A program made the translations under genes and the position numbers. The notes beneath the pieces were generated by a model. The model did no database searches. It saw nothing but the letters and a program-made list of their open reading frames with translations, and was not told where the DNA came from. Shown piece by piece: positions 15,996-22,726 of a stretch of 64,000 nucleotides of DNA. Origin of the DNA: a virus; IMG/VR virus record IMGVR_UViG_3300037882_002241, positions 1 through 64,000 of that record, one strand, 5' to 3'. Within the stretch, counting starts at the first letter, position 1. Each line of letters begins with the position of its first letter.

Positions 15996-16338
15996 CGTTT
16001 AAAAGTTCTTGTGCGATTACATCTAAATCATTCATAAACTTCTTAAAACCACAATCAAATGTTCTTGTCACGCTAATACTGAATGAAGGTGACACTTGAG
16101 ATAAATTTGGACTAACTTTAATTCCTAAAACAGTAAAGTCAGATGTGTCTATATATCTGTTAATTGATAAGAATGAACCTATATTGCTATGATAACTAGT
16201 TAAAATTTTACCAGCTAATTTATAGCTTATATTAAGCTGCAAGTTACTATCTTTAATAACTTGCTCATAGTTACCATTTTCATAATATGCCATTAAATCA
16301 CGCATTTTATGAAATATTTTTAAGTATTTTTCAATCAT
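15970..16338 (-). CDS. hypothetical protein
   Basis: 122 residues, helical ends and a Ser-rich centre. Preceded by AAGGGGGTAAAAA. Overlaps the next gene by 26 nt. No recognised domain. Confidence 0.55.
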   Translation of the reverse strand: MIEKYLKIFHKMRDLMAYYENGNYEQVIKDSNLQLNISYKLAGKILTSYHSNIGSFLSINRYIDTSDFTVLGIKVSPNLSQVSPSFSISVTRTFDCGFKKFMNDLDVIAQELLNVEKDFKYE

Positions 16339-16349
16339 TTTTTACCCCC

Positions 16350-16526
16350 TTAATTGCTAATGCCAAGGTAACGGTTAGCTTCCATGTTAAATTTAAAGTC
16401 TTCACATTGCTTTAAATGTTCAATCTCTTCAATGCGCTCATTTTCTGTCAAAGTGGTTAATGATAATCTAGCGCGTGATACGTTTATGAGGCTGTTGATT
16501 TCAGTTAGTGCTTGTTTATAGGTCAT
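16350..16526 (-). CDS. small helical protein
   Basis: 58 residues, MTYKQALTEINSLINVSRAR then a charged helix (LTENERIEEIEHLKQ). First gene after the promoter at 16549-16576, with CGGAGAAAAAA before the ATG, so translation is likely. Unknown function. Confidence 0.6.
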   Translation of the reverse strand: MTYKQALTEINSLINVSRARLSLTTLTENERIEEIEHLKQCEDFKFNMEANRYLGISN

Positions 16527-16548
16527 TTTTTTCTCCGTTGTTAAGCTA

Positions 16549-16576
16549 GATATATCATTTTATTTCAAGCTGTCAA
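16549..16576 (-). promoter_or_regulatory. early promoter
   Basis: Minus strand TTGACA (16576-16571), 16-nt spacer, TATATC (16554-16549). The sequence from AATAACTATTGACAGC through the -10 is identical to the promoter at 17294-17321. Confidence 0.75.
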
Positions 16577-16585
16577 TAGTTATTT

Positions 16586-16783
16586 TTAACACGCATAATT
16601 AATTAAATAGTAAATTAACACAAAAAAAACGATTAAATATCCAATAGATAATGTGCAATACAACGCTGAAAATGAATCATGCATATCATTATATCTATCA
16701 AAGCCTAGCGCGATAAGCCTTAATCCAATACCAATAATAACTAACATATCAGTTACTAGCATTGTGTTTAAAAATAACGTCAT
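16586..16783 (-). CDS. small two-span membrane protein
   Basis: 65 residues with two hydrophobic helices (MLVTDMLVIIGIGLRLIALG and LSIGYLIVFFVLIYYLI). GGAG lies 7 nt before the ATG at 16783. It overlaps the end of the upstream repeat-protein gene. Function unknown. Confidence 0.6.
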   Translation of the reverse strand: MTLFLNTMLVTDMLVIIGIGLRLIALGFDRYNDMHDSFSALYCTLSIGYLIVFFVLIYYLINYAC

Positions 16784-17270
16784 TTTTTTCTCCAAATTTA
16801 ATTTTTATCATTTCAATCCACATCTTATATATTTTGCCATGAATGTTGTCACCGTGTGTGACACCAACTGATTTGGTGAACTCTTGTAAGCCCCCCCAAA
16901 AGCAACCTGACCTAATAAATATTCCATTTTCGGTGTGCCAAGCTTGCGACGTTGAATTTCTTGAACCAGCGTATCCTAATAAAAATGGTGAGCCATAAAA
17001 AACAATACCTTGAATTTTACACCGCTCACCAAAGACGCACCGCTCACCAAAGCTACACCCCTCACCAAAGACGCACCGCTCACCAAAGACGCACCGCTCA
17101 CCAAAGCTACACCCCTGACCAAAGTTGCACCGCTCACCAAAGACGCACCGCTCACCAAAGCTACACCGCCCACCAAAGCTTTTTATTTTTCTGTAATCAC
17201 CAGTAGGGCATATGCGCCGTCCGCCTATAATCTCGAAATCATCAAATTCGCACTGTTCATATTTTTTCAT
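16749..17270 (-). CDS. Cys-containing hexapeptide-repeat protein
   Basis: 173 residues. After 32 residues (MKKYEQCEFDDFEIIGG), about 11 repeats of the type CxFGER build a probable beta-helix (32-88). The C-terminal 85 residues (KIQGIVFYGSPFLLGYAGS, CFWGGLQEFTKSV) form a separate domain. The start MKKYE is shared with the repeat protein at 6655, so both belong to one family with different repeats. First gene behind the promoter at 17294-17321. Confidence 0.7.
   Translation of the reverse strand: MKKYEQCEFDDFEIIGGRRICPTGDYRKIKSFGGRCSFGERCVFGERCNFGQGCSFGERCVFGERCVFGEGCSFGERCVFGERCKIQGIVFYGSPFLLGYAGSRNSTSQAWHTENGIFIRSGCFWGGLQEFTKSVGVTHGDNIHGKIYKMWIEMIKIKFGEKNDVIFKHNASN
17020..17180 (-). repeat. 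coding tandem repeats
   Basis: Near-identical 18-nt units of the type CTCACCAAAGACGCACCG encode the CxFGER hexapeptides. They explain the apparent open frames on both strands here. Confidence 0.85.
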
Positions 17271-17293
17271 TGTTTTTCTCAGTTGTTAAGCTA

Positions 17294-17321
17294 GATATAT
17301 CATTTTATTTCAAGCTGTCAA
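17294..17321 (-). promoter_or_regulatory. early promoter
   Basis: Minus strand TTGACA (17321-17316), 16-nt spacer, TATATC (17299-17294). Twin of the promoter at 16549-16576. Confidence 0.75.
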
Positions 17322-17530
17322 TAGTTATTTTGCCTAATTTACAGTTTATTTCAAATGTGCCTATTTTATTATGTCATTTAATTTGAAAGTGTTTTGCATT
17401 TTTGTTGATAATCAATCATTAACTTTAAGCCTATGATTATTATATATATTTACACATTATCAAAATTTATTTGAAAGTGTTTTTACTTTTCGTGCATAAT
17501 AAAAGTGAAAAAATGTGTTATGTTTGTTTT
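17322..17530 (+). promoter_or_regulatory. AT-rich divergent control region
   Basis: No gene is visible. TTTGAAAGTGTTTT occurs twice, at 17382-17395 and 17470-17483. The second contains TTGAAA (17471-17476) with an 18-nt spacer to CATAAT (17495-17500), a fair rightward promoter that would transcribe the attenuator-like segment downstream. Confidence 0.45.
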
Positions 17531-17651
17531 GCCTGACTAGCCAGCCCGAACGTCCGAGAAACTAACGAGGTTTATTACCGAAAAGTTTTGAAAACATGGG
17601 AGGTTAGTCAACAAGTAATGTTTATATATATATCTTGTTGACTAGCCTTTT
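17531..17651 (+). promoter_or_regulatory. attenuator-like hairpin with alternative pairing
   Basis: Hairpin arms 17602-17615 and 17634-17647 (14 positions, one G-U) are followed by TTTT. The upstream segment TGACTAGCC (17534-17542) can instead pair with GGTTAGTCA (17602-17610), which would break the hairpin. This is the layout of a terminator/antiterminator pair. Confidence 0.5.
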
Positions 17652-17773
17652 CCCTCTCATCCTCAAAATCTTCAAGGTTTATTACTGCTTAAGATTAGGT
17701 ATATACTAGAAGAATTAGAGTTAAGATAACTAAGTACTTCTCTAAAAAAAACTCCCAAAAAACAAAATAATCA

Positions 17774-17802
17774 TTGACAGATTTAAAAAAATGCCGTAAA
17801 CA
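17774..17802 (+). promoter_or_regulatory. promoter of the 17893 gene
   Basis: TTGACA (17774-17779), 17-nt spacer, TAAACA (17797-17802); CATAAT (17801-17806) overlaps. It would start a leader of about 80 nt. Confidence 0.6.
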
Positions 17803-17831
17803 TAATTGAGCGTTTAACGCTTTCTGTTGTT

Positions 17832-17880
17832 GAGCCTCACGAAGCTAGTCAGTCAGTTTTATTCGTGAGGCTCTTCTTTT
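17832..17880 (+). terminator. terminator-like hairpin before the 17893 gene (leader D)
   Basis: A perfect 12-bp stem (17832-17843 with 17862-17873) is followed by TTCTTTTT, 12 nt before the ATG. The loop starts GCTAGTCAG (844-852 of this kilobase), complementary over 9 nt to 17533-17541 and over 8 nt to 17639-17646. It is therefore likely an attenuator rather than a final terminator. Confidence 0.65.
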
Positions 17881-17892
17881 TCAAGGCTAACC

Positions 17893-18129
17893 ATGTCAAA
17901 CATCAAAAACAAGATTCACCCACAAAGGCTTGATTTTCAAAGTAACTGGCTTGATTTAAGGTTTGGTGATAATGTTTTGTTTGTGCTTAAAAACACATAT
18001 GTTAATGGTGAAATCACTGAAAATAAATATGGCAAATTGCAGGTACACGTTGGCAACCAATTTTGGGCGTTGAGCTTACTTGAAAACTTTGGCTGCAAAT
18101 TTGTGCTGTTGCCGAAATTAAATAGTTGA
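17893..18129 (+). CDS. hypothetical protein
   Basis: 78 residues, beta-rich (FGDNVLFVLKNTYVNGEITE, LQVHVGNQFWALSL), perhaps a small barrel. AAGGCTAACC precedes the ATG. It lies between two structured leaders and opens the rightward early region. No family recognised. Confidence 0.6.
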   Translation: MSNIKNKIHPQRLDFQSNWLDLRFGDNVLFVLKNTYVNGEITENKYGKLQVHVGNQFWALSLLENFGCKFVLLPKLNS

Positions 18130-18154
18130 AAGTTTTTTAAAAATGCGATATGTT
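18126..18154 (+). promoter_or_regulatory. promoter of the antirepressor leader
   Basis: TTGAAA (18126-18131), 17-nt spacer, TATGTT (18149-18154). The predicted start near 18161 coincides with the first base of the structured leader A. Confidence 0.6.
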
Positions 18155-18160
18155 TTTCTT

Positions 18161-18250
18161 GCCTAGGATTAAAACATTTTGCAAAATTTTAGTCTTTAAG
18201 TGAGCAGGTTCCTAGGCAAAATGTGCCTGCTCTCTTAAGGACTTTTTTTT
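18161..18250 (+). ncRNA. pseudoknot-capable leader RNA A with terminator
   Basis: A 15-position stem (18194-18208 with 18226-18240, one mismatch) plus eight U residues ends 10 nt before the ATG. The 17-nt loop holds CCTAGGC (18211-18217), pairing with GCCTAGG at 18161-18167, and GCAAAATGT (18216-18224), pairing with ACATTTTGC at 18174-18182. Both pairings are perfect, cross each other and share two loop bases. Leader B at 24964 has the same layout with different sequence. Confidence 0.75.
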
Positions 18251-18260
18251 GGAAAAAACC

Positions 18261-19091
18261 ATGAACGAATTAATTGAAAATAACAAAACACACCCGAATG
18301 ATTTCAAAGTTACGTTTGATAAAATTATTGAAAAAATGTTTAATGGTAACCCGATTAGAACTGCTTTTATAGGTGGTGCTTATTGGTTTGTTGCGTTAGA
18401 TGTTTGTAAAATTTTAGAAATTATTAATGCGCGTCATGCCGTTTCAAGATTAGATGATGACGAAAAGGGGGTAGTTTTAAACTACACCCTTGGAGGCTCT
18501 CAAGATATGACAATTATTAATGAGAGTGGTCTTTATAATCTTGTGCTATCTTCAAGAAAAACTGTTGCTAAGGAATTTAAGCAATTTGTGACGAAAGAGC
18601 TTATCCCCGCTTTGCGAAAAGGTGAATTAGAAGCTAAACAACCCGTCCAACAATTTGAAATTCCACAAACATTAGGAGACGCACTCTTATTGGCTGGTAA
18701 ACTAGCAAAAGAGAATGAAGCGCAAGCCCTTATTATCAAAGAGCAAGCCCCAAAGGTCGAATATGCTAACGCTGTTTTAAACTGCAAGCAATCAATCCAG
18801 TTGGGTGCTTTTTGCAAGCAAGTTGGATTAGGCAGAAACAAGTTAATGCAATTAATGCGAGACGACAAAATTCTTATTGCTGGCGGAGTGCTTTACAATA
18901 CACCATATCAACAATTTATCGACGCTGGCTATTTTGAAGTCGAAAAATCAGTGTCTAGGAATATGCTACACCAAGGTTTAACAACATACATTACAGGCAA
19001 GGGTGAAATGTGGCTATGCAAGCGGTTAGGTTTAAAAAATAAAAATGACGCTATTGATGGTCAAGAACGTGAAATTTTAAAAATCGCATAA
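18261..19091 (+). CDS. BRO-N/KilAC-type phage antirepressor
   Basis: 276 residues. Residues about 8-112 are a BRO-N domain (AYWFVALDVCKILEI, FVTKELIPALRKG). The C-terminal 110 residues match the KilAC/ANT antirepressor domain (GAFCKQVGLGRNKLMQLMRD, YFEVEKS, TYITGKGEMWL). Such proteins counteract repressors or reprogramme transcription. A TTG at 18249 is in frame, but GGA followed by the ATG at 18261 is the natural start. Its first residues MNELI are shared with the product at 25067. Controlled by leader A. Confidence 0.85.
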   Translation: MNELIENNKTHPNDFKVTFDKIIEKMFNGNPIRTAFIGGAYWFVALDVCKILEIINARHAVSRLDDDEKGVVLNYTLGGSQDMTIINESGLYNLVLSSRKTVAKEFKQFVTKELIPALRKGELEAKQPVQQFEIPQTLGDALLLAGKLAKENEAQALIIKEQAPKVEYANAVLNCKQSIQLGAFCKQVGLGRNKLMQLMRDDKILIAGGVLYNTPYQQFIDAGYFEVEKSVSRNMLHQGLTTYITGKGEMWLCKRLGLKNKNDAIDGQEREILKIA

Positions 19092-19097
19092 TAGTTA

Positions 19098-19126
19098 TTG
19101 ACAGATTGTTATAATCCTGCTATTCA
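19098..19126 (+). promoter_or_regulatory. early promoter
   Basis: ATAGTTATTGACA with TTGACA at 19098-19103 and TATTCA at 19121-19126 (17-nt spacer). It would give a leader of about 170 nt (19130-19305) before the next gene, in which I see only short hairpins. Confidence 0.55.
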
Positions 19127-19305
19127 ACAATAGAGATTAACGAGTGCCTTTTTCTTGTGGTCTTGACTTGTTTAATTAAAGTAAACATGTGGAAAAACTC
19201 CTATAATTACACAAAACACACTCTCATGAAGTAAATTAGGCGCAAGAGAAGTGGGTTTTGTTTTAAACTTAAAATAGCAATAGAAGATTTAAGGGAGTTG
19301 ATAAA

Positions 19306-19512
19306 ATGTTAAACATACAAAACTTCTTATTTTTAACTGTTATTTTTGTTTTATTATTTATTGGTTTTTTAGGTTTTATATTAGAACCAACTGTTAATGA
19401 TGAAAACACCAAGCGTGATAAGTATAGACAGGAATTTAAAGAAGCTTGCTTAAAAGTTGGTGGTCATCCAGTTTTAGGCTATTACAATCAACATAGTGTG
19501 TGTATTAAGTAA
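19306..19512 (+). CDS. small membrane-anchored protein
   Basis: 68 residues: one N-terminal transmembrane helix (FLFLTVIFVLLFIGFLGFIL) and a polar tail with two cysteines. AAGGGAG lies 9 nt before the ATG. Could be an inner-membrane accessory such as a superinfection-exclusion protein, but nothing proves it. Confidence 0.6.
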   Translation: MLNIQNFLFLTVIFVLLFIGFLGFILEPTVNDENTKRDKYRQEFKEACLKVGGHPVLGYYNQHSVCIK

Positions 19513-19540
19513 GGATTGATGAAATGTTATATTCTTAATT

Positions 19541-19570
19541 TGTGACGTATTTTTCAGAATATGCGTCACA
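19541..19570. terminator. convergent terminator
   Basis: TGTGACG (19541-19547) pairs with CGTCACA (19564-19570), with further ATT/AAT pairing inside. It separates the rightward membrane-protein gene from the leftward RusA gene. Confidence 0.6.
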
Positions 19571-20021
19571 GCTTATTTAATAGCTTATTTTTCTTTTTAT
19601 CTTTTAATTCTGTAGTTATTAAATCAAAAACGAAAAAATCAGTTGTTACAATAACTTGAACGAATTGTTCATCACTTCTGCTAACGTAAAATTCACGCTG
19701 CAAGTTGTCATTTTTAATAATACACGCCGTTTGCATTAAATCAAATAACGGTTTTATTAAATTATCACCATCAGCTAGAACGTATAGTTTAGGCAATATA
19801 AAAACAGTATAAAACTCACTTGTAATAGCTATATTTTCGGGAGTGTAAACATTAATACGGTAATGGTTTTCTCTTATCCACGCACCATATTTACCAGTCT
19901 TGGCACGTCCTTTGAAAGGCACGTTATAAGTAGAAGAATTAACACTAGGAGGTTTTGTGCAAAAAAATGTTAAAGCTTTACCGTTGTAAATTTTAGTTAG
20001 CGATTTACTTAATGCTGTCAA
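19566..20021 (-). CDS. rusA: RusA-family Holliday junction resolvase
   Basis: About 151 residues. KPPSVNSSTYNVPFKG near the start and ADGDNLIKPLFDLMQ, then IIKNDNLQ in the middle follow the RusA pattern of conserved acidic residues (DxDN, D, xD). It would resolve four-way junctions in phage recombination. The frame opens upstream to an ATG at 20066, but that stretch lies inside the preceding small gene; a TTG at 20021 just after that gene's stop is the likelier start. Confidence 0.75.
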   Translation of the reverse strand: MTALSKSLTKIYNGKALTFFCTKPPSVNSSTYNVPFKGRAKTGKYGAWIRENHYRINVYTPENIAITSEFYTVFILPKLYVLADGDNLIKPLFDLMQTACIIKNDNLQREFYVSRSDEQFVQVIVTTDFFVFDLITTELKDKKKNKLLNKL

Positions 20022-20023
20022 AA

Positions 20024-20164
20024 TTACAATTCTTTTCCGACACAAAGAATGCCAACAGCTAAACAAAAACCAGAACTTCCTGAACCTAAGATACTAGGTA
20101 TTCCATTAAATTCAATAATAAAACCTAAAATTGACGATAATAAACACAAAATACCGATTAACAT
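20024..20164 (-). CDS. small membrane protein
   Basis: 46 residues, almost wholly hydrophobic (MLIGILCLLSSILGFII, then GFCLAVGILCV), ending GKEL. AGGAGTAATAAA precedes the ATG. Placed between the 20158 gene and rusA with coupled junctions. Function unknown. Confidence 0.65.
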   Translation of the reverse strand: MLIGILCLLSSILGFIIEFNGIPSILGSGSSGFCLAVGILCVGKEL

Positions 20165-20352
20165 TTTATTACTCCTGTAACTGGAATTTCAATAGCTAAT
20201 TCACCATCGCGGACTTGCTCTAGTGTTTTTAAAATTGCATTAAGTTTTTTGATAAACTCCAAATGTTCTTTACACATAAAGCTAAGTCTTGCAACTTGAT
20301 TTGCATCTTTAATTAATTCTTTGACAAGCTCTATTTGCTCGTTTATTGTCAT
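20158..20352 (-). CDS. small helical protein
   Basis: 64 residues, probably a coiled coil (IELVKELIKDANQVARL, FIKKLNAILKTLEQV). GGGAGAGCAAC precedes the ATG. Unknown function. Confidence 0.6.
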   Translation of the reverse strand: MTINEQIELVKELIKDANQVARLSFMCKEHLEFIKKLNAILKTLEQVRDGELAIEIPVTGVIKC

Positions 20353-20371
20353 TGTTGCTCTCCCATTTTTT

Positions 20372-20446
20372 TGGCATAGGTTAACAGATTTGAACTGTTA
20401 CTTTAGGTTTTGGAGACCCACGTGCTACCATTAACACCAAACCCAC
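20372..20446 (-). tRNA. tRNA-Trp (anticodon CCA)
   Basis: 75 nt. Acceptor GTGGGTT with AACCTAT (two G-U pairs), D-arm GTGT/GCAC, anticodon stem TGGGT/ACCTA around loop CTCCAAA, T-arm AACAG/CTGTT with TTCAAAT, discriminator G73 as needed for Trp, and an encoded CCA. It stands alone, 7 kb from the other tRNAs and on the opposite strand. Confidence 0.85.
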
Positions 20447-20671
20447 TAATTTAACCACGTGGCAAGCTTAACATTCATCTTGCATTTTCACACCCTTTGC
20501 TTTGATTTTGCCTGCAACGGTTACTTTTAAAGTGAGGTTTTGTTTAAACTACACGTGAATTACAATTTACTATGGCGTTAAGCGTCAACTCATAAACCAT
20601 AGTAAAGCCTTGTTAGTTAATCCAACAAGGCAAACTGATAGGGGAGTGAACCCCAAGCTCTATACGCAATA
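20447..20671 (-). other. intergenic segment with three hairpins
   Basis: Perfect hairpins lie at 20607-20631 (GCCTTGTT/AACAAGGC) and 20569-20603 (ACTATGG/CCATAGT), plus GGGG/CCCC near 20640-20653. They follow the Cro-like gene on the minus strand and may end its transcript or shape the tRNA-Trp precursor. No convincing gene is visible. Confidence 0.45.
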
Positions 20672-20902
20672 CTAGATAGAGATATTCTTTTTTACACTGC
20701 ACCAATAGTCATACTGGTCACGATAAGTAACAAGCCCGTTAGTTGCAAGTTCTATTTTTTCCATGTTATCATCATTAGGCATACGTATTTTTTTAGTATC
20801 TGTTGCACACCAACGCCAAATGCACGAAAAATCAACCCCAATATCTCTTGAGAGTGCGCTTTGGTTCGGTTTGTGTGTTTCAATATATTCTTTTAAATTC
20901 AT
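20672..20902 (-). CDS. Cro/YdaS-like repressor
   Basis: 76 residues with an HTH of the Cro type: LKEYIETHKPNQSALSRDIG then VDFSCIWRWC, followed by RMPNDDNMEKIELATNG. It faces the rightward operon at 21054 and is the likely early switch protein. The best -10 element ends only 7 nt before the ATG, so its mRNA may be leaderless. Confidence 0.75.
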   Translation of the reverse strand: MNLKEYIETHKPNQSALSRDIGVDFSCIWRWCATDTKKIRMPNDDNMEKIELATNGLVTYRDQYDYWCSVKKNISI

Positions 20903-20908
20903 GCTTAT

Positions 20909-20937
20909 GATATAGTGCGTATTATAACCATTGTCAA
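20909..20937 (-). promoter_or_regulatory. promoter of the Cro-like gene
   Basis: Minus strand TTGACA (20937-20932), 17-nt spacer, TATATC (20914-20909). The expected start of transcription is at or next to the ATG at 20902. Confidence 0.6.
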
Positions 20938-21001
20938 TAGATATTTATTGACTCAATGAAGTTTTTTTAAATTATTTTTTTTGTAAAACACAAAATAACT
21001 A

Positions 21002-21029
21002 TTGACAGATTGACAATTTAGTCTATATT
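21002..21029 (+). promoter_or_regulatory. rightward early promoter
   Basis: AATAACTATTGACA with TTGACA 21002-21007, 16-nt spacer, TATATT 21024-21029, then AACAACGGAGA before the gene at 21054. Operators for the Cro-like protein would be expected in 20903-21053. Confidence 0.75.
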
Positions 21030-21053
21030 AAATTTAACAACGGAGAGAATACA

Positions 21054-21395
21054 ATGAACGAGCAAGCTTTAATAGAAAAATGTCTAAAAAACGCAATTTC
21101 AAATATCACCTGTGATACAGGGCGTTATTACGACCCATCACTTAATCTTGCGACAAATGCAATGAGGCTGGTAAAAGACATTAAGCGGCTTTTTGAAAAC
21201 CAGCTACATTCACTTCTTTTTGCACAAAATGTTGTTGTCCCGAACAATTTTCAGCCTACTTTGTCACAACTTTTAAAGGCTGCATGGGCTGCAATTAAGA
21301 AAATTTCATCTTGGAAAATCAATCATAGTGAAAAACGTCAATCTTATGTAAATTGGTTGAATGAGCGAAATATTACAGCTAATGGAGGTTTATAA
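21054..21395 (+). CDS. hypothetical early protein
   Basis: 113 residues, helical, basic C-terminus. First gene of the rightward early operon. No recognised domain. Confidence 0.6.
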   Translation: MNEQALIEKCLKNAISNITCDTGRYYDPSLNLATNAMRLVKDIKRLFENQLHSLLFAQNVVVPNNFQPTLSQLLKAAWAAIKKISSWKINHSEKRQSYVNWLNERNITANGGL

Positions 21396-21568
21396 TGTTT
21401 TATAAAAATGAGCAAGAATTAAAAGCTGAAATTGAAAGGCTTCAAGGTTGCTATTACAGTGACTATGATGAGTGGCGTTATTGGCTGGATAATCAGATAA
21501 AAATGAAGATTATTATTCCTGAAAATGGCGGTTACAGATTTAACAATGATTTTGTATTAGGAGAATAA
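21395..21568 (+). CDS. small hypothetical protein
   Basis: 57 residues: a short coiled coil (NEQELKAEIERLQGCY) then DYDEWRYWLDNQIKM. Starts at a TAATG junction with AATGGAGG upstream, and ends 1 nt before the next ATG. Confidence 0.6.
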   Translation: MFYKNEQELKAEIERLQGCYYSDYDEWRYWLDNQIKMKIIIPENGGYRFNNDFVLGE

Positions 21569-21569
21569 A

Positions 21570-22190
21570 ATGACGAATGATAAAGTAACTAAAGAATCAC
21601 AAATTACGCTATTGGACGAAATTCGTGAGATAATACTTTCACAGCCAGGTTCATTTGATATGGAGCAATGGCATTCAGAATGTGGAACGTCACATTGTCT
21701 TGCTGGGTGGGTTCAAACTTTACGCGGCGGTTATGAAGCAGAATTATCTGGGGCAGCTCATTTGCCAGATTTTACTGATTTTTTCTATTTTACAACAGAT
21801 AGAGTTAGGGAGTGGCTCGATAAGCGAGCTTACGCCCTTGATGATAAATGTTTCGTAAATAGCCTGTTTGGATTTATGTCAAACAGGCTAAACACTTATT
21901 CCACTTTAGAAGAAGTGGAAAGATTAGACGGTGGTAATATTGATTGCTATAATTGTCATGATTGTCATGATTGCACTAATTGCCGTGATTGCACTAATTG
22001 CCGTGATTGCACTAATTGCCGTGATTGCACTAATTGCACTAATTGCCGTAATTGTCATGATTGCACTAATTGTCATGATTGCACTAATTGCCGTGATTGC
22101 ACTAATTGCCGTGATTGCCGTAATTGCACTAATTGCACTAATTGCTATGATTGTCATGATTGCTATGATTGTCATGATTGTACTAATTAA
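21570..22190 (+). CDS. Cys-repeat protein (NCxDC repeats)
   Basis: 206 residues. Residues 1-125 resemble a phage family of unknown function (MEQWHSECGTSHCLAGWVQT). The last 80 residues are almost only the pentapeptide N-C-x-D-C with x = H, R, T or Y. With about 34 Cys in a row of repeats, a stacked metal-binding or disulphide solenoid is conceivable. Third repeat protein of the window. Confidence 0.7.
   Translation: MTNDKVTKESQITLLDEIREIILSQPGSFDMEQWHSECGTSHCLAGWVQTLRGGYEAELSGAAHLPDFTDFFYFTTDRVREWLDKRAYALDDKCFVNSLFGFMSNRLNTYSTLEEVERLDGGNIDCYNCHDCHDCTNCRDCTNCRDCTNCRDCTNCTNCRNCHDCTNCHDCTNCRDCTNCRDCRNCTNCTNCYDCHDCYDCHDCTN
21945..22188 (+). repeat. coding tandem repeats
   Basis: Units such as GATTGCACTAATTGCC repeat with small changes over about 240 nt and encode the NCxDC pentapeptides. 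Prone to slippage. Confidence 0.85.
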
Positions 22191-22235
22191 AAAAACAAAA
22201 GATTTAATTTGAAGTTTAAGAGGTTGAAAACAAAA

Positions 22236-22721
22236 ATGAAAATGAACATAAATGAGGTTAGGCAACAAATAATTGCCATTAAAGCATTGGTGACAGATGG
22301 TGATGATGTTCTATTGCATGATATGATTGAAGGTGAGACAAGTTTAGAAGATTTATTATTATATCTTTTAAAGCAACTTTCAGAATATGAGGCTGCTATA
22401 ATTGGGCGAAAAGCTTTAATCAAAGATTGGCAAAATTTAAATGCAACTAAGGAATTACAGATTGAAAAAACACGTGAATTAGCATTGCAATTATTGCAAG
22501 ATAGCGGGTTGCCATCATACAGAACGCCACTAGGCAACATATCAATAGCAAAGGGGCGTGATGGTGTATTTATTGACGAAAACCTTCATTATGACGATAG
22601 ATTTTACAAAACAGTTAAAACTTTAGATAAAACTGCAATCAAAGAAGCCATTGCAAATGGTGAAACAATTCAAGGCGTGGTTAAAACCAACGCTAAGCCC
22701 CACATAATTATTAGAAAGTAA
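22236..22721 (+). CDS. Gp157-like (Siphovirus Gp157) family protein
   Basis: 161 residues. A long helical region (LLLYLLKQLSEYEAAIIGRK, KELQIEKTRELALQLLQDSG) then YRTPLGNISIAKGRD follow the Siphovirus Gp157 pattern. Such proteins accompany ERF/RecT recombinases in phages; the exact role is unclear. In-frame TTG and ATG codons lie upstream; the ATG at 22236 after AAGAGG is preferred. Confidence 0.7.
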   Translation: MKMNINEVRQQIIAIKALVTDGDDVLLHDMIEGETSLEDLLLYLLKQLSEYEAAIIGRKALIKDWQNLNATKELQIEKTRELALQLLQDSGLPSYRTPLGNISIAKGRDGVFIDENLHYDDRFYKTVKTLDKTAIKEAIANGETIQGVVKTNAKPHIIIRK

Positions 22722-22726
22722 ATAAA

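Noticed and set aside
17020-17180. CRISPR-like or promoter-array repeats
   Set aside because: Coding repeats of the CxFGER protein.
20460-20580. Leftward frame ending KVTVAGKIKAKGVKMQDEC
   Set aside because: The composition looks protein-like, but no acceptable start codon lies after the upstream stop.
21945-22188. CRISPR-like repeats or rightward/leftward overlapping genes
   Set aside because: They are pentapeptide codons; other-frame readings give only low-complexity hydrophobic strings.
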